A program made the position numbers and the translations under genes. Source: Candidatus Gastranaerophilales bacterium (lineage in GTDB: Bacteria > Cyanobacteriota > Vampirovibrionia > Gastranaerophilales > Gastranaerophilaceae). Taken from it: a DNA stretch of 64,000 bases. Of this stretch, positions 17,896 through 27,440 are shown in pieces. Position 1 is the first letter of the stretch. Each line of letters begins with the position of its first letter. The DNA lies in NCBI GenBank assembly GCA_944324305.1, contig CALUVV010000002.1, positions 186,001 to 250,000 of the forward strand, in the 5' to 3' direction. The notes beneath the pieces were generated by a model, which saw nothing but the letters and a program-made list of their open reading frames with translations, did not search any database and was not told where the DNA came from.

Positions 17896-18909
17896 ATGGA
17901 TGTAAAAGCAATAAGCGCAGCTAATACCTTAAATTTTGAAGGTAAAGCTCAAAACAAAAAACATCACCAAGTAAATAAAAATGACAATCATCATTCTCAC
18001 CCGTCTTCTAATGATGGAGGCAAGGCTATGAGAAACATGATGTTAGGTTTAATGGCACTGGGCGCAACTGCAGGAACTTTATCAAGCTGTGAAAAAGATA
18101 TATTGGCCGAAGCCAGTTCATCTTCGTCATCTTCATCATCAGCTTCGGCAAATGTTCACCTACAAATAGGCGGAGGATGTGACCACAAAGATACAATTAC
18201 AATTATTGAAAAAGACACGATAAATCATACAGATACAATTATTCATACTGAAATTAAACCTGTATACGTAAAGGATTATCCTTTCCATATTGCAGATTCG
18301 CTTATAGCTCAGGGACAAAATATAGGCATACCTATTGATGGTCCCGAACCCGACGGTTCAGGTCTGGACAGCGTTGTTTATGTCGGTTCAAAAGCTCATA
18401 ACAGATACGATAATAAGTTCTATGAATCAATGGTAGACAGTGTCGGTACAAATAAAAGAACTTTGGCTGTAGTTACAAAAGTTCTCGATAATTATAATAA
18501 TAAAACATATTATATGAAGTCAGAAATAAATGATGTTCCCGGAAAAGGCATAAAAATTACACGTTATGTAGCAGATACAGATAAAAAACCGGATGATGAC
18601 GAACAATACCTCTGGAATTATGCAGGTTATGAAGTTCGCTCTAACGGAAGGGATGGAAAAAGAAACGTAAGATCAATATTTGACAACAATAATGAACTGC
18701 TCTTCAGAGGTGATTACGAAAAAGGCCAAGAACCCGGAACTTTCCTATACGGTTCTGTTGTTATTGACCCTGAAACAGGCGACCCTGTTTACGATGAAGA
18801 CGGAAATTTAGAATTCCCGCAGTATGATTTTGACCAGGCAGTAATCTACTCTGATTATGCAAAAAGAAGTGAAGATTACAAACATCCGGGTTGGAAATAC
18901 GAAGAATAA
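17896..18909 (+). CDS. Putative lipoprotein with alternative start
   Basis: 337 residues from ATG 17896 (GGAGG 11 bases upstream). An internal ATG at 18028 (residue 45) has an even better GGAGG at seven bases and yields MRNMMLGLMALGATAGTLSSC, a signal peptide with lipobox-like LSSC. The longer form has a polar His/Asn-rich N-terminus starting MDVKAISAANTLNFEGK. After the cysteine comes a serine run encoded by TCN trinucleotides, then HKDTITIIEKDTINHTDTIIHTE and an acidic C-terminal domain of unknown fold. Envelope location is likely for the short form. No family recognised. Confidence 0.75.
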   Translation: MDVKAISAANTLNFEGKAQNKKHHQVNKNDNHHSHPSSNDGGKAMRNMMLGLMALGATAGTLSSCEKDILAEASSSSSSSSSASANVHLQIGGGCDHKDTITIIEKDTINHTDTIIHTEIKPVYVKDYPFHIADSLIAQGQNIGIPIDGPEPDGSGLDSVVYVGSKAHNRYDNKFYESMVDSVGTNKRTLAVVTKVLDNYNNKTYYMKSEINDVPGKGIKITRYVADTDKKPDDDEQYLWNYAGYEVRSNGRDGKRNVRSIFDNNNELLFRGDYEKGQEPGTFLYGSVVIDPETGDPVYDEDGNLEFPQYDFDQAVIYSDYAKRSEDYKHPGWKYEE

Positions 18910-18942
18910 ATTATCTTAAAAAAACTTTTTCTACACAACTTA

Positions 18943-18974
18943 AAAACACCCGCTTGAATATAGCGGGTGTTTTC
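18943..18974 (+). terminator. Intrinsic terminator
   Basis: ACACCCGCT and AGCGGGTGT form the stem (about 18946-18970), followed by TTTT; it ends the 17896 transcript. Confidence 0.85.
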
Positions 18975-18977
18975 GCA

Positions 18978-18983
18978 TATAAT
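18978..18983 (+). promoter_or_regulatory. -10 element seven bases before ATG (leaderless)
   Basis: TATAAT at 18978-18983, ATG at 18991, no Shine-Dalgarno between them. Confidence 0.6.
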
Positions 18984-18990
18984 ATGAATT

Positions 18991-19395
18991 ATGAAAACAT
19001 TAGCACAGTTTATTCAACATAAAAGAGATGATTTAGGCTTATCTCCCAAGGGATTGGCTAAAGAATGCAGCCTTCCTTTAAGCCTTATAGAAGATATAGA
19101 AGCAGGAAAAGAATTATTTTTACCTGTGACGGTAAGACAAAATTTGGCGAAAGTTTTAAGATGTACGCCGCAAGAAATAAAAGCTTTAGAAAAAGATTAT
19201 TCAAGCTATATAGTTTCTCGGGAAATCATTGACAGCCTTAAAGATTTAATTTTAAACGGAGCAGGTGGACTTAAATGCCCTAAATGCGGTGCACCGTTAA
19301 TAACAAGAATTGCTAAACTTTATGATTTGGAAGATAATTTAATGCTTCATCCAAAAGCACATTGCTCAAAGTGTTCATTTCACATAACCGAATAG
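18991..19395 (+). CDS. XRE-type HTH protein with zinc ribbon
   Basis: 134 residues. The N-terminal Cro/CI-type helix-turn-helix (FIQHKRDDLGLSPKGLAKECSLPLSLIEDIEAGKE) spans about residues 7-65. The C-terminal zinc ribbon has CPKCGAPL and CSKCSF. It is probably a small transcriptional regulator binding DNA in the cytosol. It lies alone between a terminator and tmRNA. The -10 is seven bases before ATG, suggesting a leaderless mRNA. Confidence 0.8.
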   Translation: MKTLAQFIQHKRDDLGLSPKGLAKECSLPLSLIEDIEAGKELFLPVTVRQNLAKVLRCTPQEIKALEKDYSSYIVSREIIDSLKDLILNGAGGLKCPKCGAPLITRIAKLYDLEDNLMLHPKAHCSKCSFHITE

Positions 19396-19452
19396 GTTGA
19401 AATTTAAATAAGATAAGTTATAATAAGAATTAGCACATTTAAAATTAAATAT

Positions 19453-19844
19453 GGGGACGTTTTGGATTTGACAGGATGTTCGGTTGAGATAGGTTGCGAG
19501 TGCGGGTGCTGTTCCCGCTTATCAACGAGCAAAATAAATTAAATGCTAACAACGTAATTAAAGCAGACTTCTCTAGAGCACAAGCTTTAGCAGCTTAGTC
19601 GCTAATTATAGCTACTCATTAAGCCCAGCTTGCCGGTTTTATGAGTCCATTATGCAAGCGGCAGTGCATTGACGACGGTAGATGCATCAAGATAACCGTT
19701 AAAGGTTAGTGTTTCCGAAAAAAACACTTTGAATTATTTAAAAGGTTTTGATATTCCCTGAGTAATTCGAGATAATTAATATCTACACTCGTAGAAATTT
19801 ATCAAGATCCATTTTGGACAGGGGTTCGACTCCCCTCGTCTCCA
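19453..19844 (+). ncRNA. ssrA: tmRNA
   Basis: The 5' end GGGGACGTTTTGGATTTGAC and 3' end GGGTTCGACTCCCCTCGTCTCCA pair as the tRNA-like acceptor and T arm; CCA completion is partly encoded. The resume codon is GCT at 19545; the tag reads ANNVIKADFSRAQALAA and stops with TAG at 19596. The hydrophobic ALAA end fits the ClpXP degron. tmRNA rescues stalled ribosomes. The accessory island begins immediately downstream, as often occurs at ssrA, but I see no duplicated 3' end to mark an attachment site. Confidence 0.96.
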
Positions 19845-20037
19845 GTTTTTAGTCCACAAAAGAGAAATAAGACCATTTTGAAAGCGTTGAAAGCCCACTA
19901 TTGGCGGACTTTTTGATAATTAAAAAAAACAGAGAATTTATTTTACTAAAATTTTCTATTTGTTAATGCTTATTTTTATCAAAATTCTCTCTTTGCCAGA
20001 GACCTAGTCCAAAATTGGTTTTAAAACCTTTTAATAT

Positions 20038-21495
20038 TTACTCATAAATATTTTGAATTTTAGGATAATGTTCTTCCACAAAGCTTGTAAGACTATTTTG
20101 GTATTTTTCTTTATTTTGAATTAATGTATTATCAATTTCTGCAATTCCTGTCCTGTATGTTTCTAATATATTTTTCAAATTATTTAAACATTCTTCCATT
20201 GATTGTTTTCTAATTAAAGAGTCTGTAATTATATGTGATACAAAATTAGATAATATTCTTAAGATACAGAAATTATGTAAATAATAGTTATAAGAATAAA
20301 GTCTCATTCCAATCTTTGACATTTCTAGCATTTGATATTCATATAAATATTTAAAATCTGGATGATTTCTCATTAGAGCAATAAATTCGTTGTTAAAATT
20401 GCTAATATAGTCTAGCTCATTCATAAAATTAAATCTAATAGTTCTACTATAACATTTTTCAATTATAGGAAGTATTTTATCCCCATCAAATTCTCTTTGT
20501 GCCATAAAAGACAAGAATAAATTAATTTTACTTTTAAAGTTGTCTACTAAATTCTCAGGCAAAATAGTTAAAATGTCTACAATTTCCGATTTAGTTAAAT
20601 TTAGAGATTTGTCAAATTTGATTTCTTTATGATTTCGTAAATCATAGAAATAATTTTTTTCTATTGTTTCTCCATCATATTCCTCATTCAATAACACAAG
20701 ACAATTTAGACACCCGTATATTGATATTAAACTATACAGAACATTATTTTGTTTATCACCTTTAAGGTAAATTGAATGATAGATACTATCTTCCTTATAA
20801 AAATTCTCTGGAAAAAAGTAATAACAATACTTCCTTGCCAATTTGTAATCTTTATTTTTTAGTATATTTATAGATTTATTTAAATAGTTAATGTCGAAAT
20901 TATTACTTAAATAATAACCTATACTTATTTTTAACATTGATAAGAAAAGTTTAGCATCTTGATTTAAAGCTATTTGGCCAACAAATGTCGGAGTATCATT
21001 TGTATCTATAACTTTATTTGAAATTGCTTCAATTAATTTTCTTTTCTCTTCATATATTTTTTCCGCACTCCATTTGTAATTTTGAGCCAAACTATCTAAT
21101 GCTTTTATTGCAGGCTTTATGACTTTTTCTCTTGCACCATTATCAGCACTATAAAAAGCATTTAAATGAAGATGAAAACCTTTTTCTGATTTTTCTATTT
21201 TAAATTGAGATGAATAATATTTACCATCTGCCTCACGAACGAACTCTCTATTATTAAAATGAAATTTCATTGGTAAATTGGATTTAGTTTTATTATCTCT
21301 TTTGGGATTTAAAAGATTAGTTAATAAATATACAGAATTAGCAAGACTTTGATCTAAATCTGATAACTTATTGTTGCAATCATTGCACAAAATATTTTTT
21401 GAGGTTAATCTTCCCCCAACGGCATTTGGAATGATATGTTCTGGTTTTAAATTTTGATTATTTAAATCTTTTCCACAAAAATAACACTTTTTCAT
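20038..21495 (-). CDS. HNH endonuclease-domain protein
   Basis: 485 residues. The N-terminal HNH/McrA-like zinc finger has CYFCGKDL, EHIIPNAVGG and CNDCNNKLSDLD (residues 4-45). The long remainder is helical, very rich in Asn, Lys and Tyr, with no recognised domain. HNH proteins of this layout cleave DNA or RNA and are frequent in defence and mobile regions. First gene of the island after tmRNA. There is no clear Shine-Dalgarno; the upstream 350 bases hold only the recombinase tail remnant and AT-rich sequence. Confidence 0.8.
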   Translation of the reverse strand: MKKCYFCGKDLNNQNLKPEHIIPNAVGGRLTSKNILCNDCNNKLSDLDQSLANSVYLLTNLLNPKRDNKTKSNLPMKFHFNNREFVREADGKYYSSQFKIEKSEKGFHLHLNAFYSADNGAREKVIKPAIKALDSLAQNYKWSAEKIYEEKRKLIEAISNKVIDTNDTPTFVGQIALNQDAKLFLSMLKISIGYYLSNNFDINYLNKSINILKNKDYKLARKYCYYFFPENFYKEDSIYHSIYLKGDKQNNVLYSLISIYGCLNCLVLLNEEYDGETIEKNYFYDLRNHKEIKFDKSLNLTKSEIVDILTILPENLVDNFKSKINLFLSFMAQREFDGDKILPIIEKCYSRTIRFNFMNELDYISNFNNEFIALMRNHPDFKYLYEYQMLEMSKIGMRLYSYNYYLHNFCILRILSNFVSHIITDSLIRKQSMEECLNNLKNILETYRTGIAEIDNTLIQNKEKYQNSLTSFVEEHYPKIQNIYE

Positions 21496-21691
21496 AACTT
21501 AAAATATTAAACTAACCACTTGCGCACAAATAATTAATGCTGCTAATATTCCTGTAATAATACGTATCCAAGTCGGATAATAAAATTCATTATATGGCCT
21601 TTAAATTGTTCTAATAAATTTGTCACACATACTTCTACTAAACTACTATAATATAGAATTGTAAATTATTAATAAATTTATATTTAAATTC
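21496..21691. other. AT-rich intergenic stretch
   Basis: No gene, RNA or repeat seen. Promoter elements for the 20038 gene (minus) would lie here but none stands out. Confidence 0.5.
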
Positions 21692-23326
21692 TTAATTAAA
21701 TTTTAATTTTTTTAACAATATTTTGTTATTAATCTTTGCAAACTTAAATTTTTTCGGCTGCGTTCCGTTAAAAATTTGTTCTGTTAGTTCTGGTGAAATG
21801 TATTTTAGATTTAGGATATTACGAATATATTTTGAATCCATTAAACCTTCTTAATTTTGCAAATCTTCTATTGTCTTACCTTCTTGGATTTGTTTGTGGT
21901 AATAATAACTTTTTACTATTGCGTTCACTAGATAAGGATTTGGCTCGGGACTATCGTTTTCTTTTGTATTCAAAATTATAATATTATCATTTCGTGACCG
22001 CTGTATGAATTTTATGTTTTTTGAAATTGTAATCGGAAATATTTCTTCGTTTTTATTTGGCATTACAATTTCTTGATTATTAGATAATGCATTTAAAGCA
22101 TTTATTAAAGAATTTTTATTGTATGTAATTTTAATTGAATTTTTAGAAACTACAATTTTATAAACAAGTGTTCTTATAAGTTTCGGTTCAGAATAATTTC
22201 GAATATTTTGTGCTGTATAAATCAATTTATTTTGTTTACTGATTTTATAATCTGAGACAATATTTTGAATTTGTTCTTTATTTTGTAAAAATTCTTTGGT
22301 AGTTTCAACTACAAATTTTTCAATTTCACCTGCAGGTATTTTTGAAACGGAACCTGCATTACTGCTTTTGTAATTTTTCAATGCTGTGCTTACATAATAT
22401 CTATACCTACGTTTGTGACTATTGCTATGGCTAGGTGTCATTTTATTACCTAAATCATCATAGATTAAACCTGCAAGAAGCGAATTGGAAGAACATTTAG
22501 CTCCGCAAGTTTTATCAACTTTATTTTCATACAAAAGTTTTTGAACTCTTTCACAAATTTCATCAGTAATAATAGCTTCATGTTCTCCATCATAAACTTT
22601 GTCTTTGTGAGTTATTTTTCCGATATAAATCTTATTCGCAAGCAAATGATATAATTGACCTTTTGAAAAATATTTGTCAGTTTTTGTTTTAATCTCATGT
22701 TCTTTAAGATATTGCATTAATTTTGGAACACTTTTTAGTTCTAAGTATTTTTCAAAAAGCATTTGTACTTTTCGTGAATCTTCTTTATGGATAATTAGTT
22801 TTTTATCTTCTTTTAAATAACCGAGTGGGACTTTACCACCCATCCACATGCCTTTCTTTTTGGAGGCAGAAATTTTATCTCTAATTCTTTCGCCAGTAAC
22901 TTCACGTTCAAATTGAGCGAAAGACAATAGGATATTCAATGTCAATCTTCCCATTGAAGTTGTTGTATTGAATTGTTGTGTAATTGATACAAATGAGGTT
23001 TCATGCCTGTCAAACACATCAATAATTTTTGAAAAATCCATAAGTGAGCGGGTTAAACGGTCAACTTTATAAACAACAACGATATCTACTTCATCGTTTT
23101 CTATATCTTTTAAAAGTTCTTTAAATGCAGGTCTATCCATTGTACCGCCAGAATAGCCTCCATCATTGTATTGTTTGTCAAGAAGAACCCAACCTTCATG
23201 CATTTGTGATTTTATGTAAGCCTCGCAAGCTTCTCTTTGTGCATCAAGTGAGTTAAAATCTTGTTCCAGACCTTCTTCGGATGATTTTCTTGTATAAATC
23301 GCACATCTTATTACTTTCTTATCCAT
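21692..23326 (-). pseudogene. Large serine recombinase with premature stop
   Basis: The intact part is 491 residues (21851-23326). Resolvase domain: YTRKSSEEG with catalytic Ser15, then YNDGGYSGGTMDRPAFKELL, VVYKVDRLTRSLMDF, and LLSFAQFEREVTGERIRDKI. The Recombinase domain follows (GGKVPLGYLKEDKKLI, YHLLANKIYIGKITHKD). The frame stops with TAA at 21851-21853 after IEDLQN. In the same frame it continues EGLMDSKYIRNILNLKYISPELTEQIF to a stop at 21692, which matches the usual family C-terminus. So a nonsense mutation removes about 50 residues; it may still be active. It is the likely integrase of the island and overlaps the DUF2924 stop at 23326. Confidence 0.85.
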
Positions 23327-23730
23327 TAAGCCACCCCGAAGAATTTTTTGCCATTCCAGTGTGTTCCAGTTATTACATTTGCAACAGCGGAAAGAGTTTT
23401 GTATAATTTACCATTAAAACTAAAACCACCATCAACTGCAATAACTTCATATTTCTCGCCTTTAAATTCACGGATAAATTTAGTGCCAATTGTTACTTCA
23501 AATTTTTTGATTTTCTTAGTATTAACAGATTTTGTATTTGAATAATTTTCAACAAGGCTATCAATCTGATTTTGCAACTTACTTGGTAATTTATTAAATT
23601 TAAAATACCAAGCAAGTTCTTTAATCAGATATAATTTAGTATACCCTTTGGGTACAGGTGTTTTAAAAATTTCCTGCCATTTATTTTTAAGTTCTTTATT
23701 TGAGAGAAGTTTTAATTCATTATCATTCAT
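23326..23730 (-). CDS. DUF2924 family protein
   Basis: 134 residues. The C-terminal core GTKFIREFKGEKYEVIAVDGGFSFNGKLYKTLSAVANVITGTHWNGKKFFG is the DUF2924 signature; the N-terminal half is helical. The family is typically encoded just upstream of a phage-type serine recombinase, as here (stop and start share base 23326). Probably an accessory factor in recombination or phage biology; the biochemical role is not known to me. Confidence 0.85.
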   Translation of the reverse strand: MNDNELKLLSNKELKNKWQEIFKTPVPKGYTKLYLIKELAWYFKFNKLPSKLQNQIDSLVENYSNTKSVNTKKIKKFEVTIGTKFIREFKGEKYEVIAVDGGFSFNGKLYKTLSAVANVITGTHWNGKKFFGVA

Positions 23731-23806
23731 GCCTGTTTCCTAACATTATCTACAGTTTATTAGTCACTCGTTTATGTAGATAAGTCAAGTCTTTCAGACA
23801 CAAAAC

Positions 23807-25303
23807 TTATCCAAAATTTGTTCTACTTATTAAATCAGCTAAAATGAATTCAGTATTTGTATAAAGAACATCATAGATGCATACAGTATGTTGAAAGTTT
23901 AATAATTGGCTTAATGCATCACACTGATCGTCGTGTTTAACTTTTGGGAATTTTAGTAATTCATTTTCAAAATCCATCCACCATGCTTCTTCATTGTCTG
24001 GAAATAAACAACTGCCATTTTCTATTAAATGTGATACTCCCATTAATCTTGATTGTTTATCATATTCTGGTTTGATAGCTTTTGGATATATATTATGATT
24101 TTGTTTTAGTGTTTGAATTATTTGAGTTCCTGAGGCCTTATCTTCTATCAAAACATCGACACTTCTTTTAAATTTTTCTTTTGTATAGTTATGCATAGCT
24201 ACAATTTGCTTAATTAAATTAGGGAATTCTAATTTTTTACGATAAACATTAAAAATATAAGTTTTACCTTCTGAATCTTTTAACGCAGTTATGCATACAG
24301 AATAATCATTATGTTGTTCTATTTTGCAAGCAGTATCCCAAGATTGAATTAATGCCACAATATTTATTGAACCTTCATTTATTCTTTTTAAAAGCTCTTC
24401 TTTATTATATTTTTTGAACCACTTTCTTTTAATAATTCCACCATCTTTTGGAGCAGGGTTTTGTTGATATTGCCCTGCAAAATTATATTCACCCATAAAA
24501 TCTCTAACTTTTTTTAATCTATCAATATTTTCTCTGCTTGGATGAAGTGCTTCACCTTTATTTCTTGTAAGGACTTTATCTCCATGTTTTGTTCGTATAA
24601 CCCATTTTTCATCATCTTCAGCAATGGCTTGAATTTTTATATGTTTAAAATTTTCTTGACTATTTAACAAATAACCAGTCAAGTCTTCTTCATGGATTCT
24701 TTGCATTATAACAATAATTTTTCCTGTATTTTTATTATTTAACCTTGAATACAAAGTATTTCCATACCATTCATTTACTTTATTTCTTTGCAAATCAGAA
24801 TTTGTATCAGCAGGTTTAATTGGATCATCTATAATTAAATAATCGCCACCACGCCCTGTTAATGTTCCGTTTACAGATGTTGAAAAACGTCCGCCACCAT
24901 CAATAGTTTCAAAGTCTAAAACTGCTTTTTTATTTTTACTTAACTTAGTTTGCGGAAATAATTCTTTATACCATTCAGATTCAATAACTTTTTTGCAATC
25001 TAATGCCAGTTTTTCTGAAAGCGAGTCATTATAGCTCACACAAACAATTGATGCTTTTGGGTTATGTCCTAATATAAAGGCTAGAAAAGCAACTGAACAA
25101 ATGATTGATTTCATATAACGTGGCGGTAAATTTATAATTAACCTGTTATATTCCCCATTTTCAACTGCCATTAGTTCACTACATATTAAATCTATATGCC
25201 AGTTATCCAAATATTCAGAACTTGGTGAAACTTCATTAAAAACTTTTTGAACAAATGATTTAAAATCAATTCTTAAAATTGCATTTAACATATCTCTATT
25301 CAT
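23807..25303 (-). CDS. Phage terminase large subunit
   Basis: 498 residues. ATPase domain: Walker-A-like LPPRYMKSI near residues 59-67 (the classical Gly is replaced), VCVSYNDSLSEKLA, Walker B YLIIDDPIKP, and MQRIHEEDLTGYLL. The RNase H-like nuclease domain has IQSWDTACK, VLIEDKASGTQIIQ and HDDQCDALSQ with acidic residues. It packages DNA into capsids, but the island encodes no portal, protease or capsid protein in this window. The start overlaps the DUF5681 stop. Confidence 0.9.
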   Translation of the reverse strand: MNRDMLNAILRIDFKSFVQKVFNEVSPSSEYLDNWHIDLICSELMAVENGEYNRLIINLPPRYMKSIICSVAFLAFILGHNPKASIVCVSYNDSLSEKLALDCKKVIESEWYKELFPQTKLSKNKKAVLDFETIDGGGRFSTSVNGTLTGRGGDYLIIDDPIKPADTNSDLQRNKVNEWYGNTLYSRLNNKNTGKIIVIMQRIHEEDLTGYLLNSQENFKHIKIQAIAEDDEKWVIRTKHGDKVLTRNKGEALHPSRENIDRLKKVRDFMGEYNFAGQYQQNPAPKDGGIIKRKWFKKYNKEELLKRINEGSINIVALIQSWDTACKIEQHNDYSVCITALKDSEGKTYIFNVYRKKLEFPNLIKQIVAMHNYTKEKFKRSVDVLIEDKASGTQIIQTLKQNHNIYPKAIKPEYDKQSRLMGVSHLIENGSCLFPDNEEAWWMDFENELLKFPKVKHDDQCDALSQLLNFQHTVCIYDVLYTNTEFILADLISRTNFG

Positions 25304-25691
25304 TTATAAATTTTCCTCCATTAAAATCTGATAATGTTTTCAAATAATTTGTAATAATTTTTTCATCATCTTTATTTAATGCTGATATTATTTTTTCTTT
25401 ATCTTCTTCTTTAGCATCAGCCATAAGCATATGAGGCAACAATGCATTTGTTGCTTTTAAATCACCTTTTACAGCTTTGTTTACAAGTTGAATTAATACA
25501 GCATTCCTTTTAGATATATGCATTATTTTTCCATTTTCTGTAATAGGTATTGTTTGACTTAAGATTTCATCAAGTAATACATAAGTATTTTTACTATTCT
25601 TAGGTCTGCCGTTTTTATTTCCCGATTGACCTTTTTTGAACTGATATTGTTTTGGAGGTTTGCCGTATCCGATTTCATATTCTTTATCCAT
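25296..25691 (-). CDS. DUF5681 domain protein (small-terminase-like position)
   Basis: 131 residues. The N-terminal YGKPPKQYQFKKGQSGNKNGRPKNSKN is the DUF5681 signature; the remainder is helical and charged. The family regularly precedes a terminase large subunit. A DNA-recognition or small-terminase-like role is plausible but inferred. It overlaps both neighbours by eight bases, so translation is coupled from the methyltransferase through to TerL. Confidence 0.8.
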   Translation of the reverse strand: MDKEYEIGYGKPPKQYQFKKGQSGNKNGRPKNSKNTYVLLDEILSQTIPITENGKIMHISKRNAVLIQLVNKAVKGDLKATNALLPHMLMADAKEEDKEKIISALNKDDEKIITNYLKTLSDFNGGKFINE

Positions 25692-26979
25692 TATTTTTTC
25701 CTTTCAATAGTTCATCGTAAGTTTTATTTTCACAAATGTTAATAGCAGAATTCCCTGTTAGTTCTTGCCAGCGTCTAATAGCAACATCGATATAAATTTG
25801 TTCAATCTCAATCCCATAACAAATTCGTCCGCATTTTTCAGATGCTAAAAGAGTTGTTCCTGAACCTAGAAAAGTATCCAAAACAATTTGTCTTCTTTTG
25901 GTTACATCCAAAATCGCATCTTGTACCATTTCAACTGGTTTTATAGTTGGATGATTATGTAATTTATTTTTGCCAAATGCATTTACGCTTGGATAATCCC
26001 ATACATTCGTTCTACATCTGCCATGTTTACCAAGTTGAATATTATTTATATGCGGGTTTGTACCATTTTTAAATATAAAAATAAGTTCATGCTTGGAACG
26101 ATATAAGCTCCCCATACCTGCATTATCTTTATTCCAAACACATAAATTTTTAAATTCACTAAAAATCTTTTTACCTGCTTGAACAATTACATTTATATGA
26201 CGCCAATCCATACATATATAATGTAATGAACCGTCCTTTGAAAATTCTTTTAACAGAGAAAAATTTTTAGTTAAAAATTCTTGAAATTGTTGTGGGTTCA
26301 TTTCTCCAGACTCCATCGCAAATTCTTTGTGATATTGCTTTCTGACACGACAAATTTGTCCGTCAATTTTTAGATTATATGGAGGATCAGTAAAAATCAT
26401 ATCAGCTTTGTTATTTTCAAATAATTTAATATAATTTTCTTTATTTAGTGCATTGCCACAAATAATGCGATGATTACCCAATAACCAAATATCCCCCGTT
26501 TTGGTTATAACCTCATCTTCTTTTACTTTTGGAACATTATTTAAACTTTTACTAATTTCATTATCATTAAGCATTATATCAATTTCCGCAGTTTCAAATC
26601 CTGTGATATTAAGTGAAAAGTCTAAGTTTAATTTTTCTATCTCACAAAATTCTAATTTTAATAAATCATAATCCCAATTGCCGTTTTCAGTTAATTTGTT
26701 ATCAGCAATTCTATATGCTTTTTTCTGAGCTTCAGACAAATAATCCAATTTTATAACAGGAACTTCTTTTATACCCAGTTGTTGAGAAGCTAAAAATCTT
26801 CCATGTCCAGCTAAAATTACATTGTTTTCATCAATTAAAATCGGATTAGTAAAATTAAATTCCTTAATTGAATCCATAATTTGCTGAATTTGTTTCTTGT
26901 TGTGGATTTTGGCATTTTTCTCATACGGAATAAGAGATGTTGTTTGAAAGTTGGTTACAATTAAATTGGTTTTTTGCAT
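25684..26979 (-). CDS. ParB-like domain fused to DNA methyltransferase (N6-adenine/N4-cytosine)
   Basis: 431 residues. The N-terminal ParB/Srx-like domain (~residues 10-110) has LIPYEKNAKIHNKKQIQQIM, NVILAGHGRFLASQQLG and YRIADNKLTENG. The C-terminal methyltransferase has motif IV FTDPPYNL near residue 198 and motif I VLDTFLGSGTTLLASEKCGR near 378, the order of beta-class enzymes. Such fusions are common in phages and protect or mark DNA. Unaccompanied by a restriction enzyme here. The first gene of a minus-strand unit 26979 to about 23807; a perfect 36-bp palindrome (27054-27089) lies upstream. Confidence 0.9.
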   Translation of the reverse strand: MQKTNLIVTNFQTTSLIPYEKNAKIHNKKQIQQIMDSIKEFNFTNPILIDENNVILAGHGRFLASQQLGIKEVPVIKLDYLSEAQKKAYRIADNKLTENGNWDYDLLKLEFCEIEKLNLDFSLNITGFETAEIDIMLNDNEISKSLNNVPKVKEDEVITKTGDIWLLGNHRIICGNALNKENYIKLFENNKADMIFTDPPYNLKIDGQICRVRKQYHKEFAMESGEMNPQQFQEFLTKNFSLLKEFSKDGSLHYICMDWRHINVIVQAGKKIFSEFKNLCVWNKDNAGMGSLYRSKHELIFIFKNGTNPHINNIQLGKHGRCRTNVWDYPSVNAFGKNKLHNHPTIKPVEMVQDAILDVTKRRQIVLDTFLGSGTTLLASEKCGRICYGIEIEQIYIDVAIRRWQELTGNSAINICENKTYDELLKGKNNG

Positions 26980-27053
26980 TATATTCTCCTTTCGTTTTAA
27001 TACAAAAAACTATTGTAACTTATTTTTTAAAATTTTAGCAACTTTGCGTATAC

Positions 27054-27089
27054 TATATCAGCACATGTAATATTACATGTGCTGATATA
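27054..27089. promoter_or_regulatory. Perfect 36-bp palindrome (operator or terminator hairpin)
   Basis: The left half TATATCAGCACATGTAAT is followed by its exact reverse complement. It lies between the XRE stop and the methyltransferase start, both on minus. There is no T-run, so an operator for the XRE protein is more likely than a terminator, though transcription through it would form a strong hairpin. Confidence 0.6.
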
Positions 27090-27101
27090 TAAATTAACAA
27101 A

Positions 27102-27377
27102 CTATTCATCATAAAAATGGAAATTTTGACCAAGTCTTTTTTCTAATTCAATAATTAATTCTGATAATTTTATTTGAAGTGCTTCTGCAATTTTCCAAAG
27201 AGTAACTATTTTTGAATCTATTAACCCGTTTTCAATTCGACTTGTATTACCGACATCTAAGTCATATTCATGAGCGATTTGATTAATTGATCCCCTGTCA
27301 TTTTTAACCCTAATTTCTTTAACAACTTCGCCCAAGACTTTTGCAAAATGTGTCGTTTTTTCATCCCTTTGTTGCAT
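27102..27377 (-). CDS. XRE-family repressor
   Basis: 91 residues with a Cro/CI helix-turn-helix: VVKEIRVKNDRGSINQIAHEYDLDVGNTSRIENGLIDSKIVTLWKIAEAL, then a short helical tail. Likely the island or phage repressor. TATAAT lies six bases before the ATG (27384-27389, minus), so its mRNA appears leaderless. Inverted repeat AATGTA-GCTA-TACATT (27413-27428) sits between it and the divergent 27441 gene and may be an operator. Confidence 0.88.
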   Translation of the reverse strand: MQQRDEKTTHFAKVLGEVVKEIRVKNDRGSINQIAHEYDLDVGNTSRIENGLIDSKIVTLWKIAEALQIKLSELIIELEKRLGQNFHFYDE

Positions 27378-27440
27378 ATATACATTATATGTGTTAGAAT
27401 GTGCTTACTTAATGTAGCTATACATTAAAAAGGAGAATAT

